From assembly GCF_914767665.1 (NCBI RefSeq), contig NC_059501.1, forward strand, positions 78,900,798 through 78,964,797: DNA of 64,000 bases. Direction: 5' to 3'. The DNA is from Harmonia axyridis (taxonomy: Eukaryota > Arthropoda > Insecta > Coleoptera > Coccinellidae). Every line of letters starts with the position of its first letter. The stretch's first letter is position 1. Positions 34,601 to 46,600 of the stretch are shown in pieces. The translations under genes were made by a program, and so were the position numbers. The notes below the pieces were generated by a model. That model saw only the letters and a list, made by a program, of their open reading frames with translations. It was not told where the DNA came from and ran no database searches.

Positions 34601-37600
34601 GGCACCTTATTGAACGCTGGCAGGCGCAAAGCAGTATTATTACTGCGAGGGTGGAACCGGTATATCGCTACTCTCCCTTGATGACATGCATTCTCCTTGG
34701 GTTACTTTCGATTATTATTCCTACGTCATATCGTGGAAGTCTTCTGTTTGACAATGGATAGGTTGATGGCATTTTTGCTGATACATTAACCAGATATATA
34801 ATTAATATCGTATGATATTATTACATACTTCAAATTGTACTTTTTTTTCTTTTTGTATTTTCTTCATTCATTACCAAGTATCAGCTATTTTATTCATTAT
34901 AATATTCACTGTTAATGGTTTCGATTTTCTCAAGATATACCCATTTTTCATCGACTGTCAGATATGGACGCAAAAAACCCTGTTTTTTCAAACAGCGTTC
35001 TGATATTTGCAACTCTCATGCAACATCTTTTAGACTTTTAGACTTAGAAAAAGTTGTATGGCACTGAGTGACGAGAATTGCATCAACTGCAAGACTGACT
35101 GCTGCTTCTATTCGACATTCCTCTAATATTCTTCCTCTATCAGAATGCGAATCATGTAGATCAATGATTATATCTGCATTTCTCATTGCGTAAGTAACCG
35201 TTCGGTTATTAAAATCATCTGCTACATAACATGACGTACAGGGTCATTGGTATGAAATGGAAGTTACCTTTATTAATATCTTCTTCCTGCACCTATCATA
35301 AAAAACCTCGGCTATGTGTACCTTTCAGTTTTGAAATAACGGAAAGAGATTCACGTAATTGAGGATCTGCTCTGACATTCGCCATGTTATGGAGCAATAT
35401 AGTTATTACACATATAAGATTCAAGGTGTCATCTAGCTGTATCTAGTGGAGATGATAATAACCCTTCAAATAATGATAAGATCCCTAGTTGAAAATCTTA
35501 TTATTATTCAAAGGGTTTTTTGATTGAAATTGAAAGATTCAAACATTCAATTCGGAATTCGGAAATTGATACTAAATTTCTGTTGTTAACCTTTATCAGA
35601 GTTTCATCTGAAAATTGCATATTTTGAAATGAGTTCCAACGATGATATGCCATCTTAAATGTTAATTCGGTTTTTGCTCTGGATAAATCTAAGAATAATT
35701 ACCAATATGTAACTAATTTAATAGCTACGAAAAAGGTTGTAGTATAGTTATTTATAATACAAGTGCAGAAGGCATTGGTATTCTTCCACGAGTTCAAAAT
35801 TCAAAAACGAGCCACGAAGTGGCGAGTTTTGGAATGAACGAGTGGTAGAATGAGCCTTCTGTACGAGTATTATACATTATTTTCTCTAATTCATTGCATT
35901 TTCATTGAAATTAATGAAATATTTCCATAAATATAATTTAGTGATTTTTGCATTGAAAAATGTTGGTTGGCAGAACTGATTTCTTTAAGGCAAATTGATG
36001 AATTGACAGATAAAGCCGTGGCGGAAAGTTCTGAATACCAACATAGAATAATAAAATATAACCATGAAAACTGTGCGTTTCTGATATATTCTCGCACGAT
36101 TTTGTTCTACAAGATGTGGAAGAATGAACGGAATAACCACAGAATTGGAGAAAAACAATTCTCAATATAATCAACGAGGAAGTAGGTATTATTAGACATT
36201 TTAATGAATTGGGCTGAGCTCAGAAAGAATCTTCTATATCAACGAATATTCTAAATTGATCACATTCTTGAAACGAAAATCAGATGGGTATAAGCCTCAG
36301 AGTAATAAACATAGATAGAGGGAGCATGTGTCATATTCAGTAAGCAAATTTTGTCCCCAACACGAACTATCAAATTTGACATGAAGCGCGCGGAAATGAA
36401 AACATATCAGTGATACGATATTTCACTCAACTCCCAAATTTCTCCACAAAGAACACACTTCTTATGTCCCATTGTGAATCAATGTTTCATATTGGGTAAC
36501 TCAAAATATATCGAAATAAATACCTAAATATATCAGAAATGCAGAAAACAAACTTCAAGCGCACCAAACGACGTGAAACAACCGATGACACTACGAGAGC
36601 AAAATTTGTCAAACCTTGGATTTCAGTAGGTAGGTACAGAAAATAATAAATATTCTTCTTATTATAAATTCGATAATTAAGAAAAAAATCGGATTCCAAA
36701 TATTCACATTACCATATACTCCCTCTATCTATGTTCATTACTCTATGATATAAGCCTAAAAAGGCCAACGTACTTAAAAAAAAGGATACAACAAAATTGT
36801 CATTCAAGGCTGAAGACGAAAGATCTACCACAAGGTAAATTATGAATATTTTTTCTGCTTAAAAATATTTGATGCAATGATCGATCAATTTAGAATATTT
36901 GTTGATATATCGACATTCTTTCTGATCAAAATTGTTCTCAACATTAAATTAAAACTCCAAATAATAAGAGCTTCTGAGTTTGAAGCTCTCATTTGGAGTT
37001 ATAATTCAATGTTGAGAACAATTTCGATCAGAAAGAATGTCGATATTAACAAATATTCTAAATTGATCGTATTCTTGAAGCGAAAATCGGATGGATATAA
37101 GCCTCAGACTAATAAACATAAATAGAGGGAGCATATCTCATTTTCAGTAAGCAAATTTGTCCCCAACATGAACTATCAAATTTGACATGAAGTTTGCGGA
37201 AATGAAAACATAATCAGTAATACGATATTTCACTTGACTCGCGAGTTTCTCCACTGTGAATCAACGTTTCATATTAAGTCAAAATATATTGAAATGAATA
37301 CCTAAATATATTAGAAATTCAGAAATAAAACTTCAAGCGCGCCAAACGACGTGAAACAACCGATGACACTAGGAGAGCAAAAGTTGTCACCTTGGATTTC
37401 AGCAGGTTGATACAGAAAATAATAAATATTCTGCTTATTATAAATTCGACAATTAGGAAAAATATCTGATTTCAAATATCCAAATTTGCATATTTAATCG
37501 CGAATCACTCAAATACATATATTTCATTCAATATATCAGGTGTGTGAATAAGTCTTTCCCGTTTTTTTTCAAATTTTGAGCCTTTATTGTGAAAAAATCG

Positions 37601-40600
37601 TTACAAATGAATTATTGAAAGTATTGGCCATCGCTAGCTACAACTTTTCCCCATCTTTCTGGCAACATACGAATCCCGTTGCGAAAAAATTCGACCGGTT
37701 TGGCCTCTATCCAGTCATCCACCCATTTTTTGGCTTCCTCGTAGGAATGGAAGTGCTGGTCAGCCAGGCCATGCGTCATCGATCTGAAGAGATGGTAATC
37801 AGACGGAGCAATGTCTGGACTATAAGGCGGGTGGGGTAGGACTTCCCATTTGAGCGTTTCTAAGTATGTTTTCAACGGCTGTGCAACATGTGGGCGAGCA
37901 TTGTCATGTTGCAAAATAACTTTGTCGTGCCTGTCGGAGTATTGTGGCCGTTTTTCTCGAAGTGCGCGGCTCAAACGCATCAATTGTCGTCGATAGACCT
38001 CGCCTGTGATCCTTTCATTCGGTTTCAGAAGCTCATAGTAAACCACACCTAGCGGTCCCATCATATACAGAGCATGAGCTTGGCGCCATGAATATTTGGC
38101 TTGGCCGTCGATGATGATGCATGGCCGGGTAGTCCCCATGATTTTCTTCGCTTCTGATTATCGTAACGGATCCACTTTTCATCGCCAGTCACGATACGAT
38201 GCAGAAAACCCTTTCTTTTATGTCGCTGAAGCAGCTGTTCGCAAGTGAAAAAACGCCGTTCGACGTCTCTCAGCTTCAGTTCGTACGGCACCCAATTTCC
38301 TTGCTTTTGGATCATTCCCATGGCTTTCAAACGCTTGGAAATGGTTGTTCGGTCAACTCCCAATGCTTCAGCATGTTCTTCTTGCGTTTGACACGAATCT
38401 TCATCAAGCAAAGTCGCCAATTTTTGATCTTCAAAGATTTGCGGCCGCCCGGAACGCTCCTTGTCTTCCACGTCGAAATCGCCACTTTTGAAGCGTCGAA
38501 ACCATCCGCGAACACTTGAATCATCGACACAACCTTCTCCATAAGCTTCCTGAAGCAACCGATGCGCCTCGGCAGCAGATTTCTTCAAATTGAACCAATA
38601 AAGTGAAACTTCCCGCAAATGACGTCGACTCGGCTCAAATTTCGACATTTTCACGATTTCAAAAATTTATGATGCGAAAAAATTTCAACTAATGTGTTAG
38701 TGTGGAATTTTTGACAGATGAATAAGCTTTGATTATGACATATGTAACCATTAAATACTCGCACAGTATTGGTGGCGCCATCTCTTACAAAAAACGGGAA
38801 AGACTTATTCACACACCTGATAATATACATTCATAAAATATATCAGAATCAACGAAATCCAACCATGTTGGGGACATGTAAAAATAGAGTATACTCTTTC
38901 TTTCTATGTTTATCACTCTATGGTAAAAGCCTTAAAAGTCCAACGTACTCAAAAAGAGGGACACAACAAAATTGTCATCAAGGCTGAAGACGAAAGATCT
39001 CTACATTAAGATAAATTATGAATATTTTTTCCGCTTCAAAATATTTGATGCAATGATTATTTTAGTGCAGTAACGTATCGAAAAAGCACTAGTGCTGGAT
39101 TATTACGACATTGAGATGAGTGTCAAATAATACCTAATTATTATATGACAGTTTTAGGTGATATACTATTAAAGGTATAGCTCACCGATTCGCTGGCATC
39201 CTGAGTTAAGGCTTCTCTTGAGTGATTCTTTACATCAGTCAACGGTTGGCTTTGGACAGAAGGTATGCTAGTACCATTGGACTGATCAGGTTCTGCACGT
39301 ATTGATCTTGATACACTGCTGATGCTGTAATCCATCGAGGTAGACATGTCTTCGTTTTTTGAGAGAACAAGCTGAAGAAAAAAGTTATTCTTCAATGATT
39401 ATCTATATCATTTTCACCATGAATGTTATAATTGCATAATAGGAGAATAAAAGTAACCAATTTGTTAGTGGTTAATGAATTTCAAATCGATAAAAATGAT
39501 ATACTCACATCAGGAACAGTAGCTAATAAAATCCCAACCATAAAAGCAGACTGCCATCTGAAAAAACATAACAAATTGATAACAAATTCATTGTTAATAA
39601 AATAAAGAAAGAGTGCTCAAAAATCCAACACAAAGAAACAATTTCAATTTTATCTATCACTGATTTAATCTTAAATCATTGATGTGGCCTTGTAGATAAA
39701 ACTGAGATTTTGCCTTGAGATGAACTACAGGGTTACATTGGTACAGGGACAAGGTAAGGCTGATAATCGATAAATCTTAGAAATATGGGAATTCTCTGAA
39801 AATCTACAATTATTTTTGTTTTACAAAAATGTAAAAAATATTCTCAATGCCCTCTGAAATTCTCATGATTCAGTTTTTGATATTTTGCCGATGATAAAAT
39901 TATACACGAACGAGGGGGTCAGTTAATAGTATATATTAAGTATATTTAAAGTCACTTGGAGGAAGCCAGAATATTTCAATTATAAAGGGTGTTTTTTTTA
40001 GAGCTATAGAACTTTAAATTGCAATAAAACAACGATGGATTATTCGATTGATATGAATTTTATTTATCCGCAAGATAATCTTGTGGCATTACATTTTGAA
40101 TATGATTTCTGGCATATGACCGCCACGGTTGGCTCGGATGTAGTCCAATCTGGACGTCCAATTTTCGATGATTTTTTCCAACATTTGTGGCCGTATATCG
40201 GCAATAACACGGCGAATGTTGTCTTCCAAATGGTCAAGGATTTGTGGCTTATCCGCATAGACCAATGACTTTACACAGCCCCACAGAAAGTAGTCTAGCG
40301 GTGTTAAATCACAAGATCTTGGAGGCCAATTCACAGGTCCATAACGTGAAATTAGGCGGTCACCAAACGTGTCTTTCAATAAATCTATTGTGGCATGAGC
40401 TGTGTGACATTTTGCACCGTTTTGTTGGAACCACAGCTCCTGGACATCATGGTTGTTCAATTCAGGAATGAAAAAGTTAGTAATCATGGCTCTATACCGA
40501 TCACCATTGACTGTAACGTTCTGGCCATCATTGTTTTTGAAGAAGTACGGACCAATGATTTCACCAGCCCATAAAGCGCACCAAACAGTCAGTTTTTCTG

Positions 40601-43600
40601 GATGTAACAGTGTTTCGACATACACTTGAGGATTAGCTTCACTCCAAATACGGCAGTTTTGTTCGTTGACGTAGCCATTCAACCAGAATTGCGCTTCATC
40701 GCTAAACAAAATAAAATGGACGTAGTGCGCGATACGTATTCCGCACAGAACCATTATTTTCGAAATAAAATTGCACTATTTGCAAGCGTTGTTCAGGTGT
40801 GAGTCTATTCATGATGAATTGCCAAACCAAACTGAGAATAAATCACTTGACAGCTATTAAATCGGTCGCCATCTTGAACAGTAATGCCAACTTAAAGTTA
40901 TATACCTCCAAAAAAAAACACCCATTACAAGGGTTGTCCAAATTTTCAGAAATTTCTTCGGAAAGAATGAAATTATCGCTAACCATACTCCCAAATAAAC
41001 CCCGGTATTTGGCAAATCGTCTTGGAAACAAAAATGTTCGGTTTTTCTTATTGGCTGAATATTCCCCGTTCCACTTCGGGAGCGATTCTGGTTACACTCA
41101 TTGGCTGCATCTATCACTTCTTAATTACTTTCTAATAAATCGCATAAAGCAGTGTGGTCCACTCGATGGTCCATAGGGGTATCATTGAAATGCATTTTTT
41201 TTTTGATTGTCCATTTGAGCATATCATATCGATATCAGTTCTTTCGTAAAGTTTATATCATAAAATAATAGTTTTTTTATGCTTTGAAGGTACTGTGATT
41301 ATATAACTCAAAAAACTATTAAAGAGTATGTTATGGAAGAGAGAACTGATCAGACCTCTACCAAATTCGTCATAGTTTTCACATTTTTGGTCACACAAAC
41401 TCAAACCTAAAATAGTTCATCAAAATTCGATCTGCATCGAGCCGGATAAATTGGGCAGATCAGAGCGGCAAATTTTTTTCGCCGGGGCGCTAAAATGTCT
41501 TGCGGCGGTCCTGATCATATCTAGGAACTAGGGCCGGGAATCATGAATGAATGATTTGAATATTCGAATAATCATTGAATAATTATTCGAATAATTGCAT
41601 TTTGCATTATTCGAATAAACATGAATATTCACTGAATAGTTGAATAATCAATGACTACTTTTCTATTCATGAATAATCAGTGAATAGTCGAGTATTCACT
41701 GAATAGTTGAATAATCAATGACTACTTTTCTATTCATGAATAATCAGTGAATAGTCGAGTATTCACTGAATAGTTGAATAATCAATGACTACTTTTCTAT
41801 TCATGAATAATCAGTGAATAGTCGAGTATTCACTGAATAGTTGAATAATCAATGACTACTTTTCTATTCATGAATAATCAGTGAATAGTCGAGTATTCAC
41901 TGAATAGTTGAATAATCAATGACTACTTTTCTATTCATGAATAATCAGTGAATAGTTTTCTATTCATTGAGTAGTTGGATATTTATGAAGTTACGAATGA
42001 AAGTTTGAATGATAATTTGACTCACTATTCAGGAATTATTAAAACAAAGTTTTGTGATTCACTACGGACAAATCGTTCTATTAATATTGAAATTACTGGA
42101 AATTACATAATATTGAAATTGATAGATCCAATTGAATTGAAATTTTTCATTTAATAGTAGTAGAAAAAGGTATTCAGCCAAAGAAAAATTAATAAAATTT
42201 GGATTTCATCAATAAAAAAATATAAAAATGGAATATAAGATTCTAACATATATTAATTAATATTAATAATATTAATTAAATTAATGAAAATAATTAATTA
42301 ATTAATTATTCATTAATAAGATTCTACATTCGAAAATGCAACCTTGCCTTCCTTTTCTGTATGCATTGCTATTTCAAGACATTGCTCTATTTCATGTATT
42401 TATGTATTCTGAATTGCGAACCGACGAATCTTTATATTCTTTTAGATCTATGGTCTTAAAATGTACACACATCGACTGTAGTAACATCCTTCCTTAACAA
42501 AACTGAATCAGAAAACAAAGTTTTTTGAAAATTCCGTATAATTGATCACGAAGTGTATTCTTGAAGAATTTAATGTTCTCAGAATCTGCTCGATCATTCT
42601 TTTTGTACCTCTAGACCTGTAAAGAGTCTATGTAGATTGTATTGTCCCAGCGAAGGTTTTACTGCGTCTATTTAAGGATCTATTTTGTATTTTGTACGTT
42701 GTCATGTGATAAAAAAATCTCTGTATTTACCAAACGACAATTTGATTATAAAAACGAGACCGTACGGTCTCGTTTGTCGTTTGGTAAATACAGAGATTTT
42801 TTTTGATTGACAATTTATTTGTTTGGATTCCGAAAACTGACAGGAGAACCAAAAATGGCGGTGTGTGACGTCACACTAATAGAGCGTATATGGCGAGAGG
42901 CAAAACACCAAAACGATTATAACACGTCGCAAAGGGTATATTCACTCATCAAAACGTTCGGATTTTATTGGTTCATTAAAACATGAGTTCAATCACTGAA
43001 TATTGACTGAGTATTCATTGAATAATCACTGAATAATCATTGAATAATCACTGAATAATCATTGAATAATCACTGAATAATCATTGAATAATCACTGAAT
43101 AATCATTGAATAATCACTGAATAATCATTGAATAATCAGTGAATAATCAACGAATAGTTGAATATTCATGACTACTCATGAATAATCAAGCATGAATATT
43201 TATTTGAATGAATTATTCGAATAATCGAATAAATTTATGGATGAATATTCGAATACAAAAAGGCGAAAAAGTCCCAGCCCTACTAGGAACAGCTTCAACG
43301 AGCAATGGCGGAAATATTCCCCGTTTTTCCTCTGAAGAAAGTAACGCTCAATGATCATAATATGATCATCTCCAGTTCACTCGGTGAAATACGAAATGTT
43401 GACCTTCAAGTCAGTTAGATTTCAGTTAATGCAAAAACAATTAAAGTACGTTTAGAGCGAGCCGTTTTTCCTCTAATCTTAACCGTCAACAAGAGGTCTT
43501 CTTGCACCAGACACCATGAAGATGTTCCGTTAATTTAACACCATACGTGCAGGTCTCTCGGATGTACAAGAATGAGATGTCATAGTAAAACGATTATTTT

Positions 43601-46600
43601 ATAATTCTGGTAGAAAAATGACGGTTGCGTGGGTTTGATTTTGCGGTACGTTGACCCGCCAAATTTTCACGCAATCGGTAATATAGAATTGTTTGGTTTA
43701 TTGAAGGGATCTCAAAGGTAAGTACGTAATTATGATGGTATTCAAATCTCGTCCTTGTAATCAATCAACAAAATAGGTAATCACAGCTTGAGGACCAGTG
43801 AAACAGTAAAAAAGAAGAAAAAACCTTCATTAAATTTGCCAAAGTTTCGAAACTTTATTGATTCTTCATCAGGGCTACAAAAAAAAGGCTACTATGCGCT
43901 TTACTGAGTCCGTGGCATATTAAATCGTTGCACAATCTGATGGTTCTACAAAGCTTCTTAATGTAAGGCTACTCTTCAATTCTTGCCCGGTCAAACTGAG
44001 AAATTGGATGTCCCGGCATTTTCCACGGAATATTCTCAATATTATTACTCTCGTTATTATTCGCTGAAAACTCATTTATTTCGAATACACCTGTATTCTC
44101 CTGAACAAGAATTATATTTTGATGGTTCATTGTTTTCATTTATATGATAAGATAGTGAAGATTCCATGCACAAAAAATGTTCATGATTCAACAAGTTGAG
44201 AGTTCATAGGGGAGTCAAGACTTTGACGATGTGTGTATTTTAAAAGAATTCAATAGATGTTTATTTCATTATAAAGAGGAAGATATACCATTAACGATCC
44301 AAAACGATATCAGCCAAATGGTCGCCACGAGTATGGTTGCATAAACATTTCATTTTTATGAAATTTTCCTCGATAACTTCATATACATTTCATCTTTAAG
44401 GTCTTAAATCGATTGATAAGAGTTAATCTTTTAGGCCCAGTTTCACCAAATGCTTTAATCTTGACTTGGCTCTTAAGTGAGGCCTTAGATCACGATTAAT
44501 GTAATGTAGCGTTTCACCACACTCCAAAGCGCCATTTAATCGACCAATCGCGATTTAGCACTAATCGGCCATTTTTGGAGGATTATAACCTTTCAAGTTG
44601 AGATTAATAATTATTTATCAGTATGGAACTCTTGTCTATGTAATTATTTTTCCGGAAATTTCTAATTTTTGGGTCAATTTTATCAAAATATGACTATATG
44701 TATAGGCTCAATATTTCCCATTTAAAATACACGTAAACTTTGTTTTTGTGTTTTATGAAATTTATTGCAAAGAATAATTTATTGATATGTTTGATTGAAA
44801 TATTATTTAATAAGCAGTTGAACTTGTTAATAAAAATAAATAAGTTAATAAAATTACTTATATAGTTTTTTTTCCAGAATGTGTGGTTTTGTGAAATGGG
44901 ATAATTTCTTTTTAACTTCTGCAAGTTTCCGACATTTCGAAGCACATCACTCGACATTTTCGGCAAAAATTAACTTTGTTTTTTGTTTACAAGATGTCAA
45001 ATGATTTGAAATGTTATGAGTTATGAATGAATGACACCTGACACCTAGCGGCAATGGTGGTCATCACGGCTAATACGATACAGAACACTATATAACTTTT
45101 TGTTCACAACGTTGCCAAATGGTTTCACTATTTAATCGCGATTTGGTTAATCGCGATCATCTTCGGACGGGTTGATGCATGGTGAAACAGAAAACACTGT
45201 TAAGCCTGCTTTAGTAACAAGCGGAGTTTAATCAATCTGGGATCAAGTGCTGTTTGGTGAAACTGGGCCTTAATCACTAAGCATTGGGATAAATGTCATC
45301 TTTCACGTGGTTCTATGTGATAAAAGTCTAAAGGTATCAAATTAGAACATCTCAGTGGCCAATTTTGATTGCCTCTAACATGACAATTTCTTGCAAAATT
45401 GTGCAAAATGTTGATGCTTGTGTGGTCTTGTTGAAAATATACTTAAAGATCTAAGTTTTCATGCAAAATACGGTGCAACGTCGTTTGTGGAATGCTTAAT
45501 GGTCGACGAGGAATCGACTGGGTTTTTGTCAACACTACTAACTACTACAATTTACACAGCTTTACTTTTTGCTTCTTTGCAACTTCGACTGCAAATTGTT
45601 CTCCATTTTTAGTAATTGCGTAGATTGTACTTGCCAAATGTCAAAAGATAAGAGCTTGAAAGCTATTCAAATGGAACTTTTTTTGAAAAACCTTATACAC
45701 AGGGTGAGTCTTTGACTTGTACATATATTTCAACTGAAGATTCCTGAGGTCAAAGGAAACATTTTTTCCTTTACAATTTTTTTCGATTTGGCACGGTTGG
45801 AAAGATACAGGCTGTTGAAAATCCATAAAATAATGTAATTTTTAGTTATCTTTTGCAAATGGAATGGAATCGAAGGAAATGATTTTTGAAATATAGTTTT
45901 TCTTTTTATTGGTGTGATAAATCTTTTCCGAACATAAAACTCCATCAACGTCCGGTCAAACCCAGAATGCACGCTATACTAAGTGAGAAAAATAAGTCGA
46001 ATCGGAAAAAATAGTAAAAGAAAAATATCTTTCTTTCAACCTTAGGAATCTTCGGTTCGAATATACATATATACAAGTCAAAGACTCACCCTGTATAACT
46101 GTAGGACTTTGGGGTCAAAAGTATTGCATAGGTAGGTTCAAATTCGATAAGATTTCCGGAACTACACCAGTAAACCGTTTGTAATAAATAAATAAAAAAA
46201 AAATTGATGGCACTTTATCGAGTACTTTTTACAAATAACGGAAGAAACTGAAAACACGATTACTTTGGGAGGAAGCCCTGTATAAATACTCATCAGATCA
46301 AACTATTTATTTGAGTAAGTACGATTCATTCGTAATTGAGTAATTAGTACTAATTTCTGTCAAAAATTTAAATATTACGGACGTTGTTTCGAAAAGCCCA
46401 AAAAGTTTAATCATTCACTGCCTCCTGTGAGGATTGAACTCACGACCCCTGGTTTACAAGACCAGTGCTCTGCCACTGAGCTAAAGAGGCGACGCGAGTA
46501 AAACGAAATTGTCGCATACCTAAACGTAGAAGTATAAAATAATATATCATTGCTGAAATTTATTTTAGTAAATGATTCATTAACAATAATGAGAATTAAA

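Larger units (their letters stand above)
41529..43282. mobile_element. Non-autonomous hAT element with internal satellites
   Basis: Ends TAGGGCCGGGA and TCCCAGCCCTA, flanked by the 8-bp duplication CTAGGAAC (41521-41528 and 43283-43290). 1754 bp, no transposase. It contains a 67-bp tandem array, a 22-bp tandem array and a nested palindrome. Much of the interior is built from variants of GAATAATCA and GAATATTC. Confidence 0.92.

Noticed and set aside
41648..43142. Regular repeats considered as a CRISPR array
   Set aside because: Units are contiguous without unique spacers, lie in a hAT and belong to a eukaryotic genome.
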